Positions 35,631-49,720 of a DNA stretch of 64,000 nucleotides are shown in pieces. The notes under the pieces were generated by a model. The model worked only from the letters and a program-made list of their open reading frames with translations. It did not search any database and was not told the origin of the DNA. The stretch is from positions 23,209,886 through 23,273,885 of the forward strand of contig CM053800.1 of the NCBI GenBank assembly GCA_028671895.1, read 5' to 3'. Every line of letters begins with the position of its first letter. Position 1 is the stretch's first letter. The translations under genes were made by a program, and so were the position numbers. This DNA is from Oenanthe sinensis. Taxonomy: Eukaryota; Streptophyta; Magnoliopsida; Apiales; Apiaceae.

Positions 35631-38600
35631 ATTCTTGGCTTATTTGAACATGAAAACAATTCATAACAACTTCTGACTTCATTCTTGACTCATTCAAACT
35701 TGGAAACAACTTGTAGCTTCATTCTTGACTCGTTTAAACTTGGAATTAACTTGTAAACTCATGAAGGATCATTTTTGTCGAATATATTCATTACTACTTG
35801 AGACTTCATTTTTCAGTCGTTCGAACTTGGAAACAACTTGTAAACTCTTGTAGGATCATTCTTGGCTCATTTCAACATGAAAACAATTCATAACAACTTC
35901 TTACTTCATTCTTGACTCGTTCGAATTTGGAAACAACTTGTAACTTCATTCTTGACTCGTTTGAACATAGAAACAACTAGTAAACTCCTATAGGATTATT
36001 CTTGGCTCATTTGAACATGAAAACAATACCTAAAAACTTCTGACTTCATTCTTGACTCGTTCGAACTTGTAAACAACTTTTAGCTTCATTCTTGACACTT
36101 TTGAACATGGTAACAAATTGTAAACTCTTGTAGGATCATTCTTGGCTCATTTGAACATGAAAACAATTCATAACAACATCTTACTTTATTCTTGACTCGT
36201 TCGAACTTGGAAACAACTTGTAGCTTCATTCTTGACTCGTTTGAACATGGTAACAAATTGTAAACTCTTGTAGGATTATTCTTGGCTCATTTGAACATGA
36301 AAACAATTTATAACAACTTGAGACTTCATTCTTGACTCGTTTGAACATGGAAACAAATTGTAAACTCTTGTAGGATCATTCTTGTCGAATATAGTCATTA
36401 CTACTTGAGACTTCATTTTTCTGTCATTCGAACTTGGAAACAACCTGTAGCTTCATTCTTGACTCGGTTGAACATAGAAACAAATAGTAAACTCTTGTAG
36501 GATCATTTTTGGCTCATTGGAACAAGAAAACAATTTATAACAACTTGAGACTTCATTCTTGACTCGTTCAAACTTGTAAACAATTTTTAGCTTCATTATT
36601 GACTCATTTGAACTTGGAAACAACTTGTAAACTCTTGTAGGATCATTCTTGGCTCATTTGAACATGAAAACAATTCATAACAACATCTTACTTTATTCTT
36701 GACTCGTTCGAACTTGGAAACAACTTGTAGCTTCATTCTTGACTCATTTGAACATGGTAACAAATTGTAAACTCTTGTAGGATTATTCTTGGCTCATTTG
36801 AACATGAAAACAATTTATAACAACTTGAGACTTCATTCTTGACTCGTTTGAACATGGAAACAAATTGTAAACTCTTGTAGGATCATTCTTGTCGAATATA
36901 GTCATTACTACTTGAGACTTCATTTTTCTGTCATTCGAACTTGGAAACAACCTGTAGCTTCATTCTTGACTGGGTTGAACATGGAAACAAATAGTAAACT
37001 CTTGTAGGATCATTTTTGGCTCATTGGAACAAGAAAACAATTTATAACAACTTGAGACTTCATTCTTGACTCGTTCAAACTTGTAAACAACTTTTAGCTT
37101 CATTATTGACTCATTTGAACTTGGAAACAACTTGTAAACTCTTGTAGGATCATTCTTGGCTCATTTCAACATGAAAACAATTCATAACAACTTCTTACTT
37201 CATTCTTGACTCGTTCGGACTTGGAAACAACTTGTAACTTCATTCTTGACTCGTTTGAACATAAAAACAACTAGTAAACTCATATAGGATTATTTTTGGC
37301 TCATTTGAACATGAAAACAATACATAAAAACTTCTGACATCATTCTTGACTCGTTTGAACTTGGAACCAACTTGTAGCATCATTGTTGACTCGTTTGAAC
37401 ATGGAAACAAATTGTAAACTCTTGTAGGATCATTCTTGGCTCATTTGAACATACAAACAATTTATAAAAACTTGAGACTTTATTCTTGACTCGTTCGAAC
37501 TTGGAAATAACTTGTAGCTACATTCTTGACTCTTTTGAACATGGTAACAAATTGTAAACTCTTGTAGGATCATTCTTGGCTCATTTGAACATGAAAACAA
37601 TTTATAACAACTTGAGACTTCATTCTTGACTCGTTCGAACTTGTAAATACCTTTTAGGTTCATTCTTGACTCTTTTGAACATGGTAACAAATTGTAAATT
37701 CTTGTATGATCATTTTTGGCTCATTTGAACATGAAAACAATTCATAACAACTTCTTACTTCATTCTTGACTCGTTCGAAATTGGAAACAACTTATAACTT
37801 CATTCTTGACTCGTTTGAACAAGGAAACAAATTGTAAACTCTTGTAGGATTATTCTTTGCTCATTTGACCATGAAAACAATTTATAAATGCTTGAGACTT
37901 CATTCTTGACTCGTTCGAACTTATAAACAACTTATAGCTTCATTATTGACTCGTTTGAACATGGAAATAACTTCTAAACTCTTGTAGGATCATTCTTGGT
38001 TCATTTAAACATGAAAATAATTCATAACAATATCTTACTTCATTCTTGACTCGTTCGAACTTGGAAACTACTTGTAACTTCATTCTTGACTCGTTTGAAC
38101 ATAGAAACAACTAGTAAACTCTTGTAGGATCATTCTTTGCTCATTTGACCATGAAAACAATTTATAAAAACTTGAGACTTCATTTTTGACTCGTTCGAAC
38201 TTATAAACAACTTATAGCTTCATTATTTACTCGTTTGAACATGGAAATAACTTCTAAACTCTTGTAGGATCATTCTTGGCTCATTCGAACATGATAACAA
38301 TTTATAACAACTTAAGACTTCATTCTTGACTCGTTCGGACTTGTAAACAACTTTTAGCTTCATTATTGACTCCTTTGAACTTGGAAACAACTTGTAAAAT
38401 CTTGTAGGATAATTCTTGGCTCATTTGAACATGAAAACAATTCATAACAACTTCTTACTTCATTCTTGACTCTTTCGAACTTGGAAACAACTTATAACTT
38501 TATTCTTGACTCGTTCGAACAAGGAAACAAATTATAAACTCTTGTAGGATCATTCTTTGCTCATTTGACCATGAAAACAATTTATGAAAACTTGAGACTT

Positions 38601-40899
38601 CATTCTTGACTCGTTTGAACTTATAAACAACTTATAGCTTCATTATTGACTCGTTTGAACATTGACATAACTTCTAAACTCTTGTAGGATCATTCTTGGC
38701 TCATTTAAACATGAAAATAATTCATAACAACATCTTACTTCAATCTTGACTCGTTCGAACTTGGAAACAACTTGTAACTTCATTCTTGACTCGTTTGAAC
38801 GTGGTAACAAATTGTAAACTCTTGTAGGATCATTCTTGGCTCATTTGAACTAGAAAACAATTTATAACAACTTAAGACTTCATTCTTGACTCGTTCGAAC
38901 TTGTAAACAACTTTTAGCTTCATTATTGACTCGTTTGAACTTGGAAACAACTTTTAACTTCATTCTTGACTCGTTTGAACATAGAAACAACAAGTTAACT
39001 CCTGTAGGATTATTCTTGGCTCATTTGAACATGAAAACAATACATAACAACTTCTGATTTCATTCTTGACTCGTTCGAACTTGGAAACAACTTGTAGCAT
39101 CATTCTTGACTCGTTTAGACATGGGAACAAATTGTAAACTCTTGTAGGATCATTCTTGGCTCATTCGAACTTGCAAACAATTTATAAAAACTTGAGACTT
39201 TATTCTTGACTCGTTCGAACTTGGAAACAACTTGTAGCTTCATTATTGACTCGTTTGAATATGGTAACAAATTGTAAACTCTTGTAGGATCATTCTTGGC
39301 TCATTTGAACATGAAAACAATTTATAACAACTTGAGACTTCATTCTTGACTCGTTCGAACATGTAAACAACTTTTAGCTTCATTATTGACTCATTTCAAC
39401 TAGGAAACAACTTGTAAACTCTTGTAGGATCATTCTTGGCTCATATGAATATGAAAACAATTCATAACAACTTCTTACTTCATTCTTGACTCATTGGAAC
39501 TTGGAAACAACTTGTAACTTCATTCTTGACTCGTTTGAACATAGAAACAACTAGTAAACTCTTGTAGGATCATTCTTGGCTCATTTGAATATGAAAACAA
39601 TTCATACAAACTTCTTACTTCATTCTTGACTCATTGGAACTTGGAAACAACTTGTAACTTCATTCTTGACTCGTTTGAACATAGAAACAACTAGTAAACT
39701 CTTGTAGGATCATTCTTGGCTCATTTGAACATGAAAAAAATCCATAACAACTTGAGACTACATTTTTGAGCCGTTCGAACTTGAAATAACTTGTAGATTC
39801 ATTCTTCACTCGTTTGAACTTGGAAATAACTTGTAAACTCTTGAAGGATCATTCTTGGCTCATTTGGACATGAAAACAAATCATAACAACTTCTTAGTTC
39901 ATTCTTGACTCGTTCGAACTTGGAAATAACTTGTAACTTCATTCTTGACTCGTTTCAACATAGAAACAACTAGTAAACTCTTATAGGATTATTCTTGGCT
40001 CATTTGAACTTGAAAACAATTCATAACAACTTCTTACTTCATTATTGACTGATTAGAACATGGAAACAACTTGTAGCTTCATTCTTGACTCGTATAAACT
40101 TCGAATTAACTTGTTTTTGTCGAATATATTCATTACTACTTGAGACTTCATTTTTCAGTCGTTCGAACTTGTAAACAACTTTTAGCTTCATTGTTGACTC
40201 GTTTGAACTTGGAAACAACTTGTACACTCTTGTAGGATCATTCTTGGCTCATTTCAACATGAAAAAAATTCATAACAACTTCTTACTTCATTCTTGACTC
40301 GTTCGAACTTGGAAACAACTTTTACCTTCATTCTTGACTCGTTTGAACATAGAAACAACTAGTAAACTCCTGTAGGATTATTCTTGGCTCATTTCAACAT
40401 GAAAACAATACATAACAACTTCTGACTTCATTCTTGACTCGTTCGACCTTGGAAACAACTTATAGCTTCATTCTTGACTAGTTTGGTATTGGAAACAAAT
40501 TGTAAACTCTTGTAGGATCATTCTAGGCTCAATTAAACATGCAAACATTTTATAAAAACTTGAGACATTATTCTTGACTCGTTCGAACTTGGAAACAACT
40601 TGTAGCTTCATTCTTGACTCGTTTGAATATGGTAACAACTTGTAAACTCTTGTAGGATCATTCTTGGCTCATTTGAATATGAAAACAATTCATAACAACT
40701 TCTTACTTCATTCTTGACTCATTTGAACTTGGAAACAACTTGTAACTTCATTCTTGACTCGTTTGAACATAGAAACAACTAGTTAACTATTGTAGGATTA
40801 TTCTTGGCTCGTTTGAACATGAAAACAATACATAACAACTTCTGATTTCATTCTTGACTCGTTCGAACTTGGAAACAACTTGTAGCATCATTCTTGACT

Positions 40900-43330
40900 C
40901 GTTTCGACATTGGAACAAATTGTAAACTCTTGTAGGATCATTCTTGGCTCATTTGAACATGCAAATAATTTATAAAAACTTGAGATTTTATTCTTGACTC
41001 GTTCGAACTTGGAAACAACTTGTAGCTTCATTCTTGACTCGTTTGAAAATGGTAACAAATTGTAAACTCTTGTAGGATCATTCTCGGCTCATTTTAACAT
41101 GAAAACAATTTATAACAACTTGAGACTTCATTCTTGACTCGTTCAAACTTGTAAACAACTTTTAGCTTTATTATTGACTCATTTGAACTTGGAAACAACT
41201 TGTAAACTCTTGTAGGATCATTCTTGGCTCATTTGAATATGAAAACAATTCATAACAACTTCTTACTTCATTCTTGACTCGTTCGAACTTGGAAACAACT
41301 TGTAACTTCATTCTTGACTCGTTTGAACATGGAAACAAATTGTAAACATTTGTAGGATCATTTTTGGTTCATTTGAACATGAAAACAATTTACAACAACT
41401 TGAGACTTCATTCTTGACTCGTTCGAACTTGTAAATAACTTATAGCTTCATTATTGACTCGTTTGAACTTGGAAACAACTTGTAAACTCTTGTAGGATTA
41501 TTCTTGGCTCATTTGAACATGAAAATAATTCATAACAACTTCTGACTTCTTTCTTGACTCGTTCGAACTTGGAAACAACTTTTAGCTTCATTCTTGACTC
41601 GTTTGAACTTCGAAACAACTTGTAAACTCTTGTAGGATCATTTTTGTCGAAAATATTCACGGCTACTCGAGACTCCATTTTTGAGTTGTTCGAACTTGGA
41701 AACAAGCTTCATTCATGACTCGTTTGAACATGGAAACAAATTGTAAACTCTTGTAGGATCATTTTTAGCTCATTTGAACAATAAAATAATTTATAACAAC
41801 TTGAGACTTCATTCTTGACTCGTTTGAAGTTGGAAACAACTTGTAAACTCTTGTAGGATCATTCTTGCCTCATTTCAACATTAAAACAATTCATAATAAC
41901 TTCTTACTTCATTCTTCACTCGTTCGAACTTTAAAACAACTTGTAACTTCATTCTTGACTCGTTTGAACATAGAAACAACTAGTAAACTCCTGTAGGATT
42001 ATTCTTGGCTCATTTGAACATGGAAACAATACATAATAACTTCTGACTTCATTCTTGACTCGTTCGAACTTGGAAACAACTTGTAGCATCATTCTTGACT
42101 CGTTTGGATATGGAAACAAATTGTAAACTCTTGTAGGATCATTCTTGGCTCATTTGAACATGCAAATAATTTATAAAAACTTGAGATTTTATTCTTGACT
42201 CGTTCGAACTTGGAAACAACTTGTAGCTTCATTCTTGACTCGTTTGAAAATGGTAACAAATTGTAAACTCTTGTAGGATCATTCTTGGCTCATTTTAACA
42301 TGAAAACAATTTAAAACAACTTGAGACTTCATTCTTGACTCGTTCGAACTTGTAAACACTTTTAGCTTTATTATTGACTCATTTAAACTTGGAAACAACT
42401 TGTAAACTCTTGTAGGATCATTCTTGGCTCATTTGAATATGAAAACAATTCATAACAACTTCTTACTTCATTCTTGACTCGTTCGAACTTGGAAACAACT
42501 TGTAACTTCATTCTTGACTCGTTTGAACATGGAAACAAATTGTAAACATTTGTAGGATCATTTCTGGTTCATTTGAACATGAAAACAATTTACAACAACT
42601 TGAGACTTCATTCTTGACTGGTTCGAACTTGTAAATAACTTATAGCTTCATTATTGACTCGTTTGAACTTGGAAACAACTTGTAAACTTTTGTAGGATTA
42701 TTCTTGGCTCATTTGAATATGAAAATAATTCATAACAACTTCTGACTTCTTTCTTGACTCGTTCGAACTTGGAAACAACTTTTAGCTTCATTTTTGACTC
42801 GTTTGAACTTCGAAACAACTTGTAAACTCTTGTAGGATCATTTTTGTCGAAAATATTCACGGCTACTCGAGACTCCATTTTTGAGTTGTTCGAACTTGGA
42901 AACAACTTGTAGCTTCATTCATGACTCGCTTGAACATGGAAACAAATTGTAAACTCTTGTAGGATCATTTTTAGCTCATTTGAACAATAAAATAATTTAT
43001 AACAACTTGAGACTTCATTCTTGACTCGTTTGAAGTTGGAAACAACTTGTAAACTCTTGTAAGATCATTCTTGGCTCATTTCAACATGAAAACAATTCAT
43101 AATAACTTCTTACTTCATTCTTGACTCGTTCGAACTTTAAAACAACTTGTAACTTCATTCTTGACTCGTTTGAACATTGAAACAACTAGTAAACTCCTGT
43201 AGGATTATTCTTGGCTCATTTGAACATGGAAACAATACATAATAACTTCTGACTTCATTCTTGACTCGTTCGAACTTGGAAACAACTTGTAGCATCATTC
43301 TTGACTCGTTTGGATATGGAAACAAATTGT
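40900..43330. repeat. about 1200-bp higher-order repeat, two copies
   Basis: Marker stretches such as GTCGAAAATATTCACGGCTA (near 41646 and 42846) and GAGATTTTATTCTTGACTCG (near 40983 and 42183) recur at 1200-1201 bp. A small deletion at about 41705 in the first copy removes part of one sub-repeat A. The second copy ends in a deleted monomer near 43331. Confidence 0.8.
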
Positions 43331-45249
43331 ATAGTCATTTGAACTTTCAAACAATTTATAAAAACTTGAGACTTTATTCTTGACTCGTTCGAAATTGGAA
43401 ACAACTTGTAGCTTCATTATTGAGTCGTTTGAATATGGTAACAAATTGTAAACTCTTGTAGGATCATTCTTGGCTAATTTGAACTTGCAAACAATTAATA
43501 AAAACTTGAGACTTTATTCTTGACTCGTTCGAACTTGGAAACAACTTGTAGCTTCATTCTTGACTGGTTTGAATATGGTAACAAATTGTAAACTCTTGTA
43601 GGATCATTCTTGGCTCATTTGAACATGAAAACAATTTATAACAACTTGAGACTTTATTCTTGACTCGTTCGAACATGTAAACAACTTTTAGCTTCATTAT
43701 TGACTCATTTGAACTAGGAAACAACATGTAAACTCTTGTAGGATCATTCTTGGCTCATATGAATATGAAAACAATTCATAACAACTTCTTACTTCATTCT
43801 TGACTCGTTCGAACTTGGAAACAACTTGTAATTTCATTCTTGACTCGTTTGAACATAGAAACAACTAATAAACTCTTGTAGGATCATTCTTGGCTCATTT
43901 GAACATGAAAACAATCCATAACAACTTGAGACTTCATTTTTGAGTCGTTCGAACTTGAAATAACTTGTAGCTTCATTCTTCACACGTTTGAACTTGGAAA
44001 TAACTAGTAAACTCTTGAAAGATCATTCTTGGCTCATTTGGACATGAAAACAAATCATAACAACTTCTTACTTCATTCTTGACTCGTTCGAACTTGGAAA
44101 TAACTTGTAACTTCATTCTTGACTCGTTTCAACATAGAAACAACTTGTACACTCTAGTAGGATCATTCTTGGTTCATTTCAACTTGAAAACAATTCATAA
44201 CAACTTCTTACTTCATTATTGACTCGTTCGAACTTGGAAACAACTTGTAACTTCATTCTTCACTCGTTCGAACTTGGATACAACTTGTAGCATCATTCTT
44301 GACTCCTTTGGACATGGAAACAAATTGTAAACTCTTGTAGGATCATTCTTGGCTCATTTGAACATACAAATAATTTATAAAAACTTGAGACTTTATTCTT
44401 GACTCGTTCGAACTTGGAAACAACTTGTAGCTTCATTCTTGACTCGTTTGAATTTGGTAACAAATTGTAAACTCTTGTAGTATTATTCTTGGCTCATTTG
44501 AACTTGAAAACAATTCATAACAACTTTTGACTTCATTATTGACTGATTCGAACTTGGAAACAACTTGTAGCTTCATTCTTGACTCGTTTAAACCTGGAAT
44601 TAACTTGTTTTTGTCGAATATATTCATTACTATTTGAGACTTCATTTTTTAGTCGTTCGAACTTGTAAACAACTTTTAGCTTCATTGTTGACTCATTTGA
44701 ACTTGGAAACAACTTGTACACTCTTGTAGGATCATTCTTGGCTCATTTCAACATGAAAACAATTCATAACAAGTTCTTACTTCATTATTGACTTGTTCGA
44801 ACTTGGAAACAACTTGTAACTTCATTCTTGACTCGTTTGAACATAGAAACAACTAGTAAACACCTGTAGGATTTTTATTGGCTCATTTGAACGTGCAAAT
44901 AATTTATAAAAACTTGAGACTTTATTCTTGACTCGTTCGAACTTGGAAATAACTTGTAGCTTCATTCTTGACTCGTTTGAATATGGTAACAAATTGTAAA
45001 CTCTTGTAGGATCATTCTTGGCTCATTTGACCATGGAAACAATTTATAACAACTTGAGACTTCATTCTTGACTCGTTCGAACCTGCAAACAAGTTTTAGG
45101 TTCATTATTGACTCATTTGAACTAGGAAACAACTTGTAAACTCTTGTAGGATCATTCTTAGCTCATTTGAATATGAAAACAATTCATAACAACTTCTTAC
45201 TTCATTCTTGACTCGTTCAAACTTGGAAACAACTTGTAACTTCATTCTT

Positions 45250-48200
45250 GACTCGTTTGAACATGGAAACAAATTGTAAATTCTTGTAAGATCATTCTTG
45301 ACTCATTTAAACATGAAAAAAATACATAACAACATCTTATTTCATTCTTGACTCGTTCGAACTTGGAAACAACTTGTAACTTCATTCTTGACTCGTTTGA
45401 ACATAGAAACAACTAGTAAACTCTTGTAGCATCATTCATGGCTCATTTTAACCTGAAAACAATTCATAACAACTTGAGACTTTATTTTTGAGTCGTTCGA
45501 ACTTGAAACAACTTGTAGCTTCATTTTTCACTCGTTTGAACTTGGAAACAACTAGTAAACTCTTGTAGGATTATTCTTGTCTCATTTGAACATAAAAACA
45601 ATACATAACAACTTCTGACTTCATTCTTGACTCGTTCGAACTTGTAAACACCTTGTAGCTTCATTCTTGACTCGTTTGAACATAGAAATAAATTGTAAAC
45701 TCTTGTAGGATCATTCTTGGCTCATTTGACCATGAAAACAAATTATAAAAACTTGAGGCTTCATTCTTGACTCCTTTGAACTTGTAAACAACTTATAGCT
45801 TCATTATTGACTCGTTTGAACATGGAAACAACTTCTAAACTCTTATAGGATCATTCTTGGCTCATTTAAACATGAAAATAAATCATAACAACATCTTACT
45901 TCATTCTTGAATCGTTTGAACTTTGAAACAACTTGTAAACTCTTGTAGGTTCATTTTTTCCGAAAATATTCACTACTGCTCGAGACTTCATTTTTGAGTC
46001 GTTCGAACTTGGAAACAACTTGTAAACAACTTATAGCTTCATTATTGACTCGTTTGAACAGGGAAACAACTTCTATACTCTTATAGGATCATTGTTGGCT
46101 CATTTAAACATAAAAATAATTCATAACAACATTTTACTTCATTCCTGAATCGTTTGAACTTCGAAACAACTTGTAAACTCTTGTAGGTTCATTTTTGTCG
46201 AAAATATTCATTACTGCTTGAGACTTCATTTTTGAGTCGTTCGAACTTGGAAACAACTTGTAGTTTCATTCTTGATTCGTTTGAACATGGAAACAAATTG
46301 TAAACTCTTGTAGGATCATTCTTGGCTCAGTTGAACATGAAAACAATTTATAACAACTTGAGACTTCATTCTTGACTCGTTCGAACTTGTAAACAACTTA
46401 TAGCTTCATTATTGACTCGTTTGAACATGGAAACAACTACTAAACTCTTGTAGGATCATTCTTGGCTCATTTGAACATGAAAACAATTCATAACAACATC
46501 TTCCTTAATTCTTGACTCGTACGAACTTGGAAACAACTTGTAACTTCATTCTTGACTCGATTGAACATAGAAACAACTAGTAAACTCTTGTAGGATCATT
46601 CTTGGCTCATTTGAACATGAAAACAATTCATAACAACTTGAGACTTCATTTTTGAGTCGTTCGAACTTGAAATAACTTGTAGCTTCATTCTTCACTCGTT
46701 TGAACTTCGAAATAACTAGTAAACTCTTGAAGGATAATTCTTGCCTCATTTGGACATGAAAACAAATCATAAAAACTTCTTACTTCATTCTTGAATGGTT
46801 CAAACTTGGAAATAACTTGTAACTTCATTCTTGACTCGTTTCAATATAGATACAACTAGTAAACTCTTGTAGGATTATTCTTCGCTCATTTGAACATGTA
46901 AACAATACATAACAACTTCTGACTTCATTCTTGACTCGTTCGAACTTGGAAACAACTTGTAGCTTCATTCTTGACTCGTTTAAACTTGGAATTAACTTGT
47001 TTTTGTCCAATATATTCATTACTACTTGAGACTTCATTTTTCAGTCGTTCGAACTTGTAAACAACTTTTAGCTTCATTGTTGATTCTTTTGAACTTGGAA
47101 ACAACTTGTACACTCTTGTAGGATCATTGTTGGCTCATTTCAACATGAAAACAATTCATAACAACTTCTTACTTCATTATTGACTCATTCGAACTTGGAA
47201 ACAACTTGTAACTTCATTCTTGACTCGTTTGAACATAGAAACAACTAGTAAACTCCTGTAGGATTATTATTGGCTCATTTGAACATGAAAACAATACATA
47301 ACAACTTCTGATTTCATTCTTGTCTCGTTCGAACTTGGATACAACTTGTAGAATCATTCTTGACTCGTTTGGACATGGAAACAAATTGTAAACTCTTGTG
47401 GGATCATTCTTGGCTCATTTGAACGTGCAAATAATTTATAAAAACTTGAGACTTTATTCTTGACTCGTTCGAACTTGGAAACCACTTGTAGCTTCATTCT
47501 TGACTCGTTTGAATATGGTAACAAATTGTAAACTCTTGTAGGATCATTCTTGGCTCATTTGACCATGGAAACAATTTATAACAACTTGAGACTTCATTCT
47601 TTACTCGTTCGAACATGTAAACAAGTTTTAGCTTCATTATTGACTCATTTGAACTAAGAAACAACTTGTAAACTCTTGTAGTATCATTCTTGGCTAATTT
47701 GAATATGAAAACAATTCATAACAACTTCTTACTTCATTTTTGACTCGTTCGTACTTGGAAACAACTTGTAACTTCATTCTTGACTCGTTTCAACATAGAA
47801 AATACTAGTAAACTCTTGTAGGATTATTCTTCGCTCATTTGAACATGTAAACAATACATAACAACTTCTGACTTCATTCTTGACTCGTTCGAACTTGGAA
47901 ACAACTTGTAGCATCATTCTTGACTCGTTTAGACACGGAAACAAATTGTAAACTCTTGTAAGATCATTCTTGACTCATTTAAACATGAAAATAATTCATA
48001 ACAACATCTTACTTCATTCTTGACACGTTTGAACTTGGAAACAACTTGTAACTTCATTCTGGACTCATTTGAACATAGAAACAACTAGTAAACTCTTGTA
48101 GGATCAATCTTTGCTCATTTTAACCTGAAAACAATTAATAACAACTTGAGACTTTATTTTTGAGACGTTCGAACTTGAAACAACTTGTAGCTTAATTCTT

Positions 48201-49720
48201 CACTCGTTTGAACTTGGAAACAAGTAGTAAACTCTTGTAGGATTATTCTTGGCTCATTTGAACATAAAAAGAATACATAACAACTTATGACTTCATTCTT
48301 GACTCGTTCGAACTTGGAAACAACTTTTAGCTTCATTCTTGACTCGTTTGAATATGGTAACAAATTGTAAACTCTTGTAGGATCATTCTTGGCTCATTTT
48401 AACATGAAAACAATTTATAAAAACTTGAGGCTTCATTCTTGACTCGTTCGAACATGTAAACAACTTTTAGCTTCATTATTGACTCATTTGAACTGGGAAA
48501 CAACTTGTAAACTCTTGTAGGATCATTCTTGGCTCATTTGAATGTGAAAACAATTCATAACAACTTCTTACTTCATTCTTGACTCGTTCGAACTCGGAAA
48601 CAACTTGTAACTTCATTCTTGACTCGTTTGACCTTCGAAACAACTTGTAAACTCTTGTAGGATCATTTTTGTTGAAAATATTCATTGCTACTTGAGACTT
48701 CATTTTTGAGTCGTTCGAACTTGGAAACAACTTGTAGCTTCATTCTTGACTCGTTTGAACATGGAAACAAATTGTAAATTCTTGTAAGATCATTCTTGAC
48801 TCATTTAAACATGAAAAAAATACATAACAACATCTTATTTCATTCTTGACTCGTTCGAACTTGGAAACAACTTGTAACTTCATTCTTGACTCGTTTGAAC
48901 ATAGAAACAACTAGTAAACTCTTGTAGCATCATTCATGGCTCATTTTAACCTGAAAACAATTCATAACAACTTGAGACTTTATTTTTGAGTCGTTCGAAC
49001 TTGAAACAACTTGTAGCTTCATTTTTCACTCGTTTGAACTTGGAAACAACTAGTAAACTCTTGTAGGATTATTCTTGGCTCATTTGAACATAAAAACAAT
49101 ACATAACAACTTCTGACTTCATTCTTGACTCGTTCGAACTTGTAAACACCTTGTAGCTTCATTCTTGACTCGTTTGAACATAGAAATAAATTGTAAACTC
49201 TTGTAGGATCATTCTTGGCTCATTTGACCATGAAAACAATTTATAAAAACTTGAGGCTTCATTCTTAACTCCTTTGAACTTGTAAACAACTTATAGCTTC
49301 ATTATTGACTCGTTTGAACATGGAAACAACTTCTAAACTCTTATAGGATCATTCTTGGCTCATTTAAACATGAAAATAATTCATAACAACATCTTACTTC
49401 ATTCTTGAATCGTTTGAACTTTGAAACAACTTGTAAACTCTTGTAGGTTCATTTTTTCCGAAAATATTCACTACTGCTCGAGACTTCATTTTTGAGTCGT
49501 TCGATCTTGGAAACAACTTGTAGCTTCATTCTTGACTCGTTTGAACATGGAAACAAATTGTAAACTCTTATAGGATCATTCTTGGCTCAGTTGAACATGA
49601 AAACAATTTATAACAACTTGAGACTTCATTCTTGACTCCTCGAACTTGTAAACAACTTATAGCTTCATTATTGACTCGTTTGAACATGGAAACAACTACT
49701 AAACTCTTGTAGGATCATTC
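45250..49720. repeat. about 3.5-kb spaced duplication within the satellite
   Basis: The stretch at about 45250-45990 (with AAATTCTTGTAAGATC, GTAGCATCATTCATGG and TTTTTTCCGAAAATATTCAC variants) recurs at about 48750-49500, an offset of close to 3500 bp. The downstream part at 46230-46470 matches about 49500-49720. Boundaries are approximate because the intervening monomers are diverged. Confidence 0.65.
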